DNA from: Mytilisepta virgata
Lineage: Eukaryota; Mollusca; Bivalvia; Mytilida; Mytilidae
Length of the DNA stretch: 64,000 nucleotides
NCBI GenBank assembly: GCA_028015205.1
Contig: CM051517.1
Span: forward strand, 39,567,135 to 39,631,134
Reading direction: 5' to 3'
Positions 23,032-35,200 of the stretch are shown here, one piece after another. Position 1 is the stretch's first letter; the number at the start of each line of letters is the position of its first letter. A program made the position numbers and the translations under genes. The notes beneath the pieces were generated by a model. That model did no database searches. It worked only from the letters and a program-made list of their open reading frames with translations, and had not been told where the DNA came from.

Positions 23032-24330
23032 AAAGAAGTTTAAGTTGAGAATAAATTTTAAATCGAAAACAGCAATCCCTGTGAGAAATTCTTGAACTGC
23101 AAACTTTATTCAGTAGAACTGTCGAAGATGATATTTATATTTATATCTTGCTCAGTTTTCATTGTTGAAACGTTTCAAAACTAGAATTGTTAATTTCAAG
23201 TGACAACGGAGTGTCTAGTATTTAAAAATTAGGCCTTAGCTTGAAGAATGCATTGCATACGTTTTGTCAGATTAATTGTTTTTAACGTTCGAAAAGGCGG
23301 AGGTCAAGAACTATACGTGTATTCTGGCATGTGTCCTACGAATACCAAATAAAAGTTGCAGAAAATTATTTTCCATATCTAAATACTGCTTCAATGAGAT
23401 AGTTTTACATTTTACTTCACAATTTTTTCATTATTGTGTCTTTAAGAAAAGTTTATCATGAAGGACGAACATTTTCCATTAAATGGTTCTGGGCCGTAAG
23501 TTCAATAATTTCGATACATCGAAGCAGAGTATAATCTTGAGATAAATGAAGTTTTGAGATAATGAGAGTAAATTTATCTTCGGAATTTTAGTTTAACACT
23601 TTTTAACAATAAATGGTTGATCTGTAATTACTGGATAAATAGATTTATTTGTGCTTTATACGAAGCTATCATACCCTCAGGGGTCATTGCTTCGGCCATG
23701 ACATGATTTTTACATACTTGTGTTGAAAGTTTCAATTGATAAATTTTGATATTTTGTTAAAATTATGGTTTCAGCCTCATCAAACAAAGTTGACCTTACT
23801 TGGATTTTGGCTAACTGTTCTTGGAACTTGATCAAGAGGAAAGATTATAATAGGACTTGTCTTCAAAAATACCTAAAAGGCAAACAAAATATATTTCAAG
23901 AATAAAAAAAAAGTTATTTAAAAAGCATGTCGTCCCAACGAATCTTTTTCTTGTCCGCTTAGCAAAATAAAATATTTCGAATGATTATGAAATATAAAAG
24001 AAGTTTTTGACAAATGATGTCATCTTTTAATTTTCGAATTGTCAATTTCTCGTTTGGGGTTGTCTAGTCATAATACTGAAAGCCTGACCGCGATCTATGG
24101 TGGGAAACCTGTTTGGAGAATGTCACGCTCCCTGCACTCTGAAGACCCCTTCTATAGTTTTCGAAAAAAGTAGGCTAATGGCCGCTACGGAAGGCTGAAT
24201 TATCCGACCCTACCCAATCATTCACTTTTTTACAGTGGAAGTCAGAATTGGTTCCTCTTTGTGTCCCGCCCCTGCCCTATTTGAATTGTGTTTTATAAAT
24301 TGTTGACCTGGTTTTCGTCCTGAAGAAGCA
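23032..24330. other. Intergenic, nothing recognised
   Basis: AT-rich sequence. Bases 24080-24330 have higher GC and may be the body of a retroelement adjoining the SINE, but no family was identified. Confidence 0.4.
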
Positions 24331-24334
24331 TGCG

Positions 24335-24580
24335 GGTGCCTCGGAGGACGAGTGGTCTAGGTAGTTCGTCATGACTGCTAATGATAACTAGCCTGTCAAC
24401 ACTAAGGTTGCGAGTTCGAATCTCACCTGTGGTGGGGTGTGTTCGACACCGATCTTAATTGACAAGGATTGTCAATTTTCCTACAGAAGGTCGCTCCAGC
24501 TTCCTCCACCAATAAAAACTGGCCGCCGCGATATTGCCAAATGTGCTTAAAACGGCGTAAAACCCTAACTAAACAAACAC
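24335..24580 (+). mobile_element. tRNA-derived SINE
   Basis: The head has RNA polymerase III promoter boxes: box A within AGTGGTCTAGGTAGTTC (24351-24366) and box B CGAGTTCGAATCTCAC (24411-24426). The spacing and CCTCGGnnGnCGAGTGG start resemble a Ser/Leu-type tRNA with a long variable arm. The body ends AAACAAACAC. A second copy, minus strand, is at 50027-50293. Confidence 0.85.
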
Positions 24581-25684
24581 TATTTGCTGCTGGAGTTAAG
24601 CAAACAACTATCAATTAATCGAACTCAAAATTGTCAGTTTAAATTACTAGAGCCATATTAACCTTTCCTTTTGTTTCTTTGATGCTACCGTTATTTAACG
24701 AGAGAGAGAAATGTAAATAGTTATGGGACTATCTCCGATATATATCTCGGATGGTTTGACAATTATTATATTTTATCTTTTGAGATGGTACCTGCATTTA
24801 AATTTGTAAACCTAGACAAACAGTAATACCCTCTACAACGTCTAAGAAGTGGGACAATATCAAAATAGAGTACTAGTATTAATAAAGGTAAACATTAAAC
24901 AAAATTGCCAAAACAGGTCAATCGAAACCCTGACAAGTTATCTCCTGGGGCATGAAAAATATCAAATACCAAGTCTTGAATCGTGTAACCCGTTTTCTTT
25001 AGATCAATACGGATAATAAATCCATTTTCCAAATAAATGCAAGTTAGTCTTAGACACTCGACAGTAAACGTGGAAGCTAACATAATAAGGTTACAACAAA
25101 TGCTTAAGTGAAAGTTAGGTTTTTAGTAATGGTGTCAAAATACTTTTTATCCTCATTCATAATTCTTTTTAGAAGCGTGTTGTAAAAAATACATATAAGA
25201 CTAAATAATTCTATAGCTTTACCGTTAAAAAATATTCAGGTAAAACATTTGGTAATAGAGCAAAGGGAAAAACCGTACATGTATGTCAAATGCTGGTGAA
25301 ATATTCCGTTTTAGTCCAGTCATACACTAAAACTGAGAATAGGAATGGCGTATAAACTAATACAAAACGCTGAGAAAGAAGACGGAAAATGGGAAAAAAA
25401 TAATGCAAGTGTTGGGTTGTTTCGTTACGTGACGACTCCAAAACTTGGAAGTTATCAGAACTTGATTTATTCACCCATAAGAAAAAATGAATCTGACTGT
25501 ATAACTGAGTCAGATTTGATTGAAAGGCATATTAAACCTTTTCAAGAATAATAAGCCGAAAATGTTAAAAAGTTATTTTCAAGGTATTTCGTTTCAACGA
25601 ATCATTTCCTTTTCGGCGTCTTGCAGATGACGCCAGTTATTTAAACTATATGGCATTAAATAGTCTTAGTATTCCATTATATAT
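24581..25684. other. Region downstream of the LACC1-like gene
   Basis: No exon or repeat recognised; short frames on both strands overlap one another. Confidence 0.4.
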
Positions 25685-25690
25685 TTTATT
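25685..25690 (-). promoter_or_regulatory. Polyadenylation signal candidate for the LACC1-like gene
   Basis: AATAAA on the minus strand about 185 nt past the stop codon; the first clean hexamer downstream. Confidence 0.5.
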
Positions 25691-25874
25691 CTGTAAAAAA
25701 TAATAAATTGCACATATGCAAATTATATTTGAAATACATTTAATAATGTGGTGATACAGAAAAATAGATTGTCGAAGTTAGAATGATTATAAAATATAAA
25801 GATGAAAGGGTTTTTTGGAAGGGAGAAATAAAATCGTTCCCTGAGATTTGTAATTAAAAATGAAAAAAAAACCC

Positions 25875-27041
25875 TTATCGGAGTCCAATGAAACCAACTT
25901 GATTTCCGAAAGGAATTTTGTCCCTTCTGTATGAGAACAGTAAATCTGGGTTACATGTTGTACAAAGGGTGGCAGAGGTATCGTCTATATTAGAAGATAA
26001 AACTCCTATTGATTCGAGAAGAGTGCGGTTTGCCAAACACAAATCTATAAAAGGTTTGTCGTGTCCTTCCTTTCGTATCACACAATTTTGGTGGATGTTT
26101 TTAAATACGTCGACGTCTTGCTCATTAAATTCTAAACAGCAAGGACCAATATTCGGTCCAAGAACAACCTGAACATTTTCAACTTTTGTTCCGAATTCTT
26201 CTTGCATCTTTTTTATTGTTTCTACACATGCTTTTGCAACAGTTCCCCTCCAACCTGAATGACAAGCTCCAAAAGCAGGCGTTTTGGGATCGGCAAATAA
26301 AATCATAACACAATCAGCACCAGGTGCCGCCACGGTCACATTTCTTTGATTAGATATTACACAATCATATCCATCGTTTGGTTCCTCTTTACCGATTACA
26401 TAAACCGTATTTCCATGAACAGCACGGGCACGAAAGAACGTTTCGGGGTCAAACTCAGCCTTTTCACCAAGTCGACGTACGTTTTCCTTACCAATTAATT
26501 CAGAATCTCGTTTAATGCTTGCCGGTGTCATGTTTAAGGATGCTACTCCTGGTACAGTTGATAGTCCGCCTTTTCTGGTCGAAAACCCATGGTTAAAAGA
26601 ACTGTCAATAAGGTTTGACTTCAAAATGACAATGTCATCCTCTGTTTTAAATGACCGTAAAAATGCCTGAATATCAGGAAGAAAACTCTTATCATATATT
26701 GGTCTATAACTACTATGAGGTAGTGTTAACTTCCATTTGTACGTAGGTGTCAACAGTGCGTTGCAGACCGTCTCCCAAAAGTCACCCTTATCTTCGGAGC
26801 AGTACAGATTAAGTTCTGAAGACATTCTGTTGTCAATTCGACTCTTGACTTTGTAAAAAGCTCCAAGTTTTGTATCACTCAGTATGTAATTAAGTTTTAT
26901 ACTGAGATTCAGGTTCAATTTTATATCATCTTCCCTCTTGATGACTACTACATCGCAGCTTTCGTCTATCACCGGATCCATGTCACTCTCACTAACCGTA
27001 AAACCTTCAAATCCGTCTATTAAAATTGTCTTGGTGTCCAT
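25875..27041 (-). CDS. LACC1: LACC1/FAMIN-like purine nucleoside phosphorylase family protein
   Basis: 388 residues in one coding exon; human LACC1 is about 430. The family (YfiH/YlmD, once called multicopper polyphenol oxidoreductase) acts on purine nucleosides. In mammals LACC1 (FAMIN) works in macrophages, linking purine turnover to NOD2 signalling and inflammation. Residues 151-388 hold the conserved domain: GFSTRKGGLS (152-161), the metal/active-site set H209 (AVHGN), C244 (GADC) and H261 (GACHSGWRG), then GPNIGPCC (295-301) and the C360/C363 CTTCNPDLLFSYRRD tail. C244 probably corresponds to C284 of human LACC1, which is mutated in familial arthritis. The first 150 residues are poorly conserved. 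A splice acceptor (TTTTTCTGCAG) ends four bases before ATG, so a 5'-UTR intron is likely. Confidence 0.93.
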   Translation of the reverse strand: MDTKTILIDGFEGFTVSESDMDPVIDESCDVVVIKREDDIKLNLNLSIKLNYILSDTKLGAFYKVKSRIDNRMSSELNLYCSEDKGDFWETVCNALLTPTYKWKLTLPHSSYRPIYDKSFLPDIQAFLRSFKTEDDIVILKSNLIDSSFNHGFSTRKGGLSTVPGVASLNMTPASIKRDSELIGKENVRRLGEKAEFDPETFFRARAVHGNTVYVIGKEEPNDGYDCVISNQRNVTVAAPGADCVMILFADPKTPAFGACHSGWRGTVAKACVETIKKMQEEFGTKVENVQVVLGPNIGPCCLEFNEQDVDVFKNIHQNCVIRKEGHDKPFIDLCLANRTLLESIGVLSSNIDDTSATLCTTCNPDLLFSYRRDKIPFGNQVGFIGLR

Positions 27042-27410
27042 ATTCTGCAGAAAAATTAAACCTACAAATATTCAATTTACATTTTTAAACTGCTTAAAAT
27101 ACATGTTATACGTGTGGTGTGAGATCGTTTTACTGAAATTTACGTTGCAAGATTCCTTTTGATAACCCAATTGTTAAAATATTAAAAAATATATGGTGTA
27201 TAAACATACCCGACAAACTTGAAATAAATAAGCAAATAGTTGGTTCAGTTTGTCGATAAAGAAAGTTGTTTATTTGTTCATTCATGTAAATAAGATTTAC
27301 ATACCTTAATGTTTTGTTCAGGTAGAAAATGAAAATAATTATGTTTACATTGTAACGCGGAAGTAAAATCACATGACTGTTAACAACAGATATGAAATGA
27401 AGGGACACAT
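27042..27410 (-). promoter_or_regulatory. Likely 5'-UTR intron and UTR exon of the LACC1-like gene
   Basis: Minus strand: a donor-like ATTAAG/GTATGT at 27305-27299 and an acceptor TTTTTCTGCAG ending at 27045 would remove about 260 bases, leaving AAT before the start codon. RNA evidence would be needed to confirm this. Confidence 0.45.
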
Positions 27411-29097
27411 AAATATAGTGGGACTGATTAGCTTTTAATCCAGGAAGCAGTACTTAACGGGTATTCCATGACCCGACTGTTACAGTCAAAACTATTTTCA
27501 GATTAACTTTGCCAAGAAATGTTTAATAATGTAACATAGCTTGAAATAATGAAAATATGAAATATGTTACCTTTATTACATTTTTACATCATATTTTATT
27601 TTATATTACTTTTAACCCCTGGGAAGTTGTAGCATTGAAATGTCCCTTTTTTATCAAACTTTTCTAGGAGGTATCATACCAATAAATCTTCATTGATGAT
27701 TCACTGGTGTCGTACATGTAACTACTCTAACATACACACACTGACTTTGTCAATATCACGGAGGGGTGGTCAATATAACCACCCCTACATCTATCTAAAT
27801 TGAGTGGGGATGAGATAAGATGTGTGATTTACTTTAATCGACAAATCACCAAATCCGACCAATTATTTTATTTTTTTGGAGTGGCGTCATTATATTAAAT
27901 CCAATATACTCGATCGCGACTAATACCTGGGCTATCTTCATATTGAATCGAGGACAGGAGACTTGTGTAAAACAGTGTCAACTGGATTTAGGTTTCCTCT
28001 TATCTTTCATAAACGAAGACATGGTTGTTCTTTTGTTAATATTCATTCACATTCCCCTATACCTTACTTAAAAAGAGTGAACGTTTTCAGACCACCCACG
28101 AACTTGAATAGTCCGTCTTGAACAATGATGATCAACAACTTGACCATTCAGTCCTTGTTCCTGTTGGGATATACGATTTCAACTTACTGAAAAAATGTGC
28201 AGTGATAAAATAGAACATAAAATACTACTATAATCGGAATATAAATTAGTAAATTCATAAGATATCTTCTATTGTTTACTTGCAAGACTTTAATGTTTCA
28301 AAGAATTCTTTGAATAATTAATTATGTGCATGTAAAAATTGGTGAGGGGTTTTAGTTTGACCGTGGAAGTTGAATACTCGCGGAAATAACCCGTTCATAT
28401 AATATATCAAAGGATATTATTATCGTATTCCTTGATTATTATAACTTTTTAACAAGAGTTCATAACATGGCCAAACATAGACTTCTCACCTTTATCTTGT
28501 TCTTTGTTATTGGTGTGTAGAATAAAAGTACAAACACTGTTCATGAGTCATGACTTATAGGGAAATAGGAAATAGATCATCTATAATCTGATGTTGGGGG
28601 TTTTTATTCACTGTTTGTGTATTATTTTATAAAAATACACTAGAATAAGGGTGCAGTGTGCTTTTTGTAAAAAAAATAGTTGATTTCGAATATCCTAATT
28701 AAAATGGAAACTGAATGAATAAATCAATACAAAAAAATGCAAAATATGTACAAAATATTATTTTGTAATCTGAATTGAATTTTGAGGAAGATTTCAGATC
28801 TACAATACAATGTGTGCATTTTCATATAAAATTAAGTAATTTAAAAACAGAAACTACTTTTTGTCATATCATTGACAATTGGCTAATTGAAAACAACATA
28901 ATTTGACTGCAGACATTTTATTGACATTAATATATATGTTTATATATTTTGTTCATTACTCACAAATAAAAGTGATTTGTTATGCATTGTTATGTCATGC
29001 ATATTTATCAACTATTTAGATGTATACATGAAAATTTATAGAAGCATATTTAGTATATTAATTGTGGATTAGCTATTCAGATCTCTGTGATACACTT
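27411..29097. other. Intergenic between MALT1-like gene A and LACC1
   Basis: AT-rich; no exon with splice sites and a family match was found on either strand. Candidate acceptors near 28193 lead into stop-filled frames. Confidence 0.5.
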
Positions 29098-29220
29098 TCA
29101 TAACCTGTTTTTCCATATGTCCAGATTAGATATCATTGGCTTTTCTAAATCTAATAGAACGTGCTCTCGAAATGCACGCGTTCTGATATTGGTCACTGTA
29201 ACTTTGAGTATAAGGTTATC
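29098..29220 (-). CDS. MALT1: MALT1-like A exon 12 (last strand of the C-terminal Ig domain, stop)
   Basis: Acceptor TTTTTTTTTCAG. It encodes 40 residues from DNLILKVTVTNIRTRAF to DLEKPMISNLDIWKNRL and TGA. It aligns with HLVFTVCLSYQY...VGKPLIAKLDMHRG of human MALT1 (recalled). Confidence 0.85.
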   Translation of the reverse strand, partial: DNLILKVTVTNIRTRAFREHVLLDLEKPMISNLDIWKNRL

Positions 29221-32200
29221 CTGAAAAAAAAATTGCAGATCAAACATAATCTGAACACAAATTTAAGAAAAAATATATGCTATCTTTAAAAACAACGCGA
29301 GCGTGAAAAAATCATCTTAGGGACGAGATCAAAAGTTCAACGTAGGATAAAAAAAAACTTAATTCACATAGTTTTTTCACTGACCCCCCCTCCCCCCTCT
29401 TAACTTAATTTGGGAAAAATTTATTGATTGACCAATGTGGGCATATGCTTTGAGAGTATACTTTTTGTATCATGGGTCCTGTTTGAATTAAGTTTTTTAT
29501 CCTATATTGAACTTTTGATCTCGTCCCTTAGAAGTGAAAATTTTTCAGCGCATCGGTAATTTCCATGAACGTTATAGTGTAGCCACATAGTTGATTTTTA
29601 TGGCAAGCCGTTTTTATATTTATTCAATTTCAAGATATCTTATAAAGTTAATAAGATATCTTGTAATGTTTATAAGATATCTTATTTAATTTGAATTTAA
29701 AAAGATATCTTATATACTTTATAAGATATCTTGTATCTTTTTAAAGATATCTTGAAAAGTATACAATATATCTTATTTACTTTACAAGATACCTTATTAA
29801 CTATATGAGATATCTTATAAGCTATACAAGATATCTTATATGAATGATTTATCAGATATCTTATTTAATAAATAAGATATCTTAATTATTTTATTAAGAT
29901 ATCTCAATTAGTTTATAAGTTATCTCATTTAGTTTATAAGATATCTTATTAAACTTTACAGGATATCTTGAAAGTGGAATAAATATAAAAACGGCTTGCC
30001 ATAGATTTTAGTATACAGATTTCAATGCATACGGTGTTTATAGGTTTCTCATTTCTTTATTAGTTATGTCCATAAGCAGTAAAGAAGCAAGGTGAAGCCA
30101 ACTGATGTGGAAAAATGCGTGAATTTCCGGAAAAAGAGTACCCCTGCAGTCGGGTATTCTTTATTTATAAGCCGTTCTTTTCTTAAATCGGGTGCCACGA
30201 TATGCAGCTAAAAGAAAAAACGCAGAATAATGTCCAAATATACAAGAAAATAAATCTAATTCAGGAATGAAACCATATACTACTGTACGTTGAAGTTTAT
30301 ACCTGTAGTTTCTGTAGATCATTGATATTGAATTGGTAGACATTGTTTATTATAGTTGCATTTTCAACTCTCACAAACTGAAAAAAATAAAGGACGGATT
30401 AGTTGATGGGAATGTTTTCTGGTATATCTGACTTTTTACAAAACTTTTAAGTAAAGAGGACTTGGAGATTGAATGAAGATAATAAGGAATCACAGCACAT
30501 ATCTATGTGTTAAACTTCAATATATGTGAAAAAAGTACTTTATCTAATGCGTAATTTTTTCAACTCAAACGCCAATTGAGGATAGACTATATTTTAGAAG
30601 AGATATCGAATACTAGTAACAGCTTAGTCAAATATTTGTATAATGTGGTTATCATGAGAACCTCAAACCTATGCCAAAATATCGGAAAAATAACATCAAA
30701 TCATCTGACCACCACTCACTACTTATACGGCAGTCATTGGTAAAACATTATGGTTTGATTAGCCTTTATATAGAATTACAACAACATTCATTTCAAAACA
30801 GTTCTGCAGTTATCTGAGAATGGGTTTTCTGTGTTTATGTTGTGGTGAAGCATGATTTTACCACCGACATTAAAGCTGCCACCCTAGGACCTTTCACACA
30901 GCAGTCCAATATTGTTCTACCCGAGTTAAAGGAGTAGTGATCGAAGGTTAGGTATAAAAATCTTATGTTTCTAACTATTCGATCTGAATAAGAGGAAGCC
31001 TGTTATTCAGAGTTATTGTGATCAGTATTATTACTTACTTTTGATAAGCTTGTTATTGACACTGATAGGTCTTCTTTGGGAGCAACTTCTCCTTTGTAAG
31101 TGACTACTTGTATGAAAAGGGTGACAATGTTCAAAATTTCAGCATCAAATCTAACCCGAAGACCGATTCCTGCCGACGGTATTGCCAGATACTTCATTCG
31201 AGGCGGTGCTAAAATTTAAAAAAAAAGATTGTCTTAGTAACCTGCACTTTCATTAAAATCCTTAAAATTAAACTACTAAATAAGTCTCAAACTACGCGTT
31301 TTGAGAATAAAAAGAATAAAAAACTGTAAAAGAATATAAAATGCAAAATTTGAATTACAAATAACAGAGATTTTCACTTGATTTTGATAAAAATTGCAAG
31401 ATTATTATAAGGGCGTGCGTATTCTTTTTTTAAATACAAGAAACACTTTTTTAAAACTACTACCAAGAACAAAATCCCACGATGAAGATATAGTTGAATT
31501 TTCCAATCTTTGAATTGGATCCTGGAAAGAACGTCTTGGTTCGGCAAGATTAGATTTAAATTCTGGAATCTGATCCTCCCTGCGTGCTTCGAAACACTTT
31601 CGCATATCTGAAAACCATGATGAAAAACATTTTAACACACTAATAGATTATTCATGCACACTTTCAAAAAATAACAACAAAAATAGTAGAGAGTTGTTTG
31701 ATAAACACCATTAAACAAATAACTAAATTTTTGTATGAGGCTCAAAAACTAAGGAGATGTGAGGTTCACCAAGTCATTCAACAGTTCATGCTAGATACGA
31801 TTTTCCTAGACATTAATCTGATACCCATAACTAACTTCTTAAAACATTCATAATGTTCATACTACAGCTGAACAAAAATTGCCTTTTTTACTGTTTACAT
31901 TTAGAAAAAATGTTCTCGACCAAGATTAGGACAAAGCTCCAATAGAAATGAAATTGAGATTGTATCGAATATCACTTAGATGTTGAATAAGAACATTAAA
32001 TACAAGAAAAGGTCTAAAGAGTAAACTTTTTGGCTAGAATCTTCAAAGACATGCTCCAACTTCATTTTTAAACTAACAGAACGTTTGGTTTGACGTAGGA
32101 AAACGACAAATACATATTCTCAATCCTTACGAGTTGTATTAAATTTATATCAGAGTATAAACTAAGGTACAGAAGTCCTTTGGTGGATAAACCTTCAAAA

Positions 32201-35200
32201 TATGCGATTCAGACATCACTTAAACTATGGATTCGTTTTAGTGGAAGGCTTGATTCAGAAATGAAAACATAATAAAATGAACACAGATACCATTTGTGGC
32301 GTACAATGCAGATGTGTTCTTTCGTAATAAAAATATTTGAAAGCTAAATTTAAAAAAAAAAACCAAAAAAGTTCTAGTTACAGAATCAAAACGAACCGAA
32401 AGGTTTTACGTTCGACTTTGTCTGAGAAACTTCAAATTTTACTTTAAACACAATTTCAGAATTTTCCAACATAAATTTCAATACATGCATTTAAAACTTG
32501 TTTCATTGCCAAATCAGTGACTGCTGAGTGGCAGTTCATCGGCAGCAATTTGATCTCGGATACTAAATTTTAAAATTACTATTTTTGGACAAAATTTAGA
32601 TCAATGTAATTAATTCTGGCATCATTTGCTCAATAATAAAAGTTTTGTCACTGACATTTTTTCTAAATTTATGTGCGTACGAAAAAATAAAATAGGAGAT
32701 GAACAGTTGCATTAATTAATTAATTCTGTTGATCAATTTTGCACTACATTCAATTGTATTGACAAGTAAGGTTCCATTCCCTCAAGCATGTTTAAAATAA
32801 TACAACCTAGTTTTTGGCTACCCTGCAAAGACCCCTTTCTGAATATATAGCTCGCTTTCGGATAATGTTTGGCTTTTTAAAATTTGGATTACAAGTAAAC
32901 CCGGAAATGATGTGCAGGAAAGCACTTTATACGTGATGAATTTTGTATTGTAAAGATGATGTTCTAATAATTTTTAAAGTTTCTAAAATGCTTTTACATC
33001 TTCTTTATTACCTTCTTGCAATGCTGTTAAAACATCAATAACTCCGGACTTCTTTTTCATCTGCTCGGCAAAATACCTCGCTAAAAATCCATTTCTTGAA
33101 TCTTGATAAGCTTGCATGTTCTTACTCCTAAAACATAATCAAATGGTATCAAAAACAATATTCACTTTATCTCTATTGAATTACAAGTAAAGCTTGGATA
33201 ATGAATATCCCATCCGATAATATGAAATTATACATGTATATACGGTTCATCCAACTTCATGTAACCATCAACTTTTGAACCTCCACCAAAGAAAACACTG
33301 AATGCTTCCGAAATCCTGTTGTAAAATTATATTTATATAGAAATTAACAAAAAAAATATTCAGTTACCTTTAATTGAAAAGAAGCAAGAGACAATCACTA
33401 AAAATGGTTTGGATGAAATTAGTTACCATTGGTATTCTAGTAACTTGTGAATAAAACTGTACAAGTACGAAACTCACAAAGATGTGGTATTAACTTACGA
33501 CTGTTGGAAAAACTCATTACACTTCAAAGACCATGACAGAAAAAATGAGAAAGTCCATGTTTCGATATATATGGAAACCCCCAAAATAATAAAATAGGAG
33601 ATGAACAATTGCATTAGTTACTGAAGAATCACTGAGGGTTTTTATAGAAATTCGTTCTATTGTTTAGGAGGGGTTGAGAATAAAATGTGATGCCGACGAC
33701 CACGACGCGACCGAGACAAGAGCTATGCAGGAACAAGACTCTGAAGTTTAAAGAAAGGGATTTCTTCGAAACGCACAGTTTACCTAACATTTTAAGTTGC
33801 TCTCCAAAATTAACGTGTAAATGTTTGCTCATTCAGATTAACTTACATGTTCCATACTTATGTCTTTTTGATTAATTGTGAATATAACTTTTCTTGAATC
33901 AAAGTATTTACCTGTGCCGAACCCGGGAATATCGACAAAAAGGACCAACGAAACAATAAACTGAGACAGAAAAAACAGATACAGATATAAGACGTGAGAA
34001 CAAGTTACAAGGAGAGAAAACCACAAAGGTAGAACAAAAAGTATAAATATAACTCCAGATATGATATCAAAGTATGTGTGCTATTAGTTTTTATATTTTC
34101 AGCGACAAATATGATACATGCAGGTAAAGTTTGACTTAATACTATTGAAAGATAGCAGTTAAGACGATTTTGCTGTGACTTACGTCGAATAAAGAACCAC
34201 TGTATTTCCCTTTGGAAGACCCTTATTCTCATCTATACTATCAAACTTGTAAACAGGTTCGTGTTTCCTTTTGTAATTCGAACCATTGTTACTGTAAGAA
34301 AAAAAAATAAAAAGAACATGGTGCATTTTAGGAAAAAAGAATAAACACACTACATTTTTGAAACACAAAATGTCCAAGGCGTACATGTGATCAATTCAAA
34401 GCGGTCCATGGTGAGACTTTGAAAATAACAGGATTATTCTATAATATATATAATCTAACAGATAAAAATTGCATAGACGACAATTTGAATAAAAACGGAT
34501 ATTCATCACTCGAAATCGGAGAAGCCAGTTATTTCTAGAATCATGAAATCGACCAGAAGAATTTAATTTGAGATCACGTGCTTGAGGCAGACGTTGTTTA
34601 CAAAATTACAGCGCTATGTGATAAAGGTGCCGTTCCAAAAAAGAAACGTTTTAGGAGTGTTTGCAACGAGGTAAGGACAAAATTTTGAAGGACAAATATG
34701 AAAAAAACCTCAAATGTGTATTTGCATTATTAAACAAAAATAACTGTCTTTAGATTATGTAGATGTGTAGTTATTGATTTTTGAAAAACTGTTATTCATG
34801 CACCTCGCCCATTGGGCTCGGTAAATAACAGAAATGTGCTTACTTATGTCTACATGTGTCTAAAACCATAACCAATAATGGTACATCTGTCTTTCGCTGA
34901 AGACTTTCCAATATGTCGTCTGCACAAACACAATCTTCAGTGCCGTAACCATGGATAGCATCGGTTGGAACTAAATAACATTTCCCAGAATCTTCGAATC
35001 CATGACCGAAGAAACAAAATACAACATACACGTCTCTTCCAATCATGTTAATGTATTCTATAAAGTGATGCACAATAGAGTTCATCTCTGATTTTGTAAC
35101 ATCCACAACCGAAAATACTGTGAAGTTTAATTCCTTGAATTTCGACGTCATCAATTTTACGTCCGCTTTTGGCACATCATGCAGAGAAGTGTCGGCCATA

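Noticed and set aside
24335..24580. A true tRNA gene
   Set aside because: Boxes A and B are present, but the element continues into a non-tRNA body and tail. A second copy is flanked by a target duplication, so it is a SINE.
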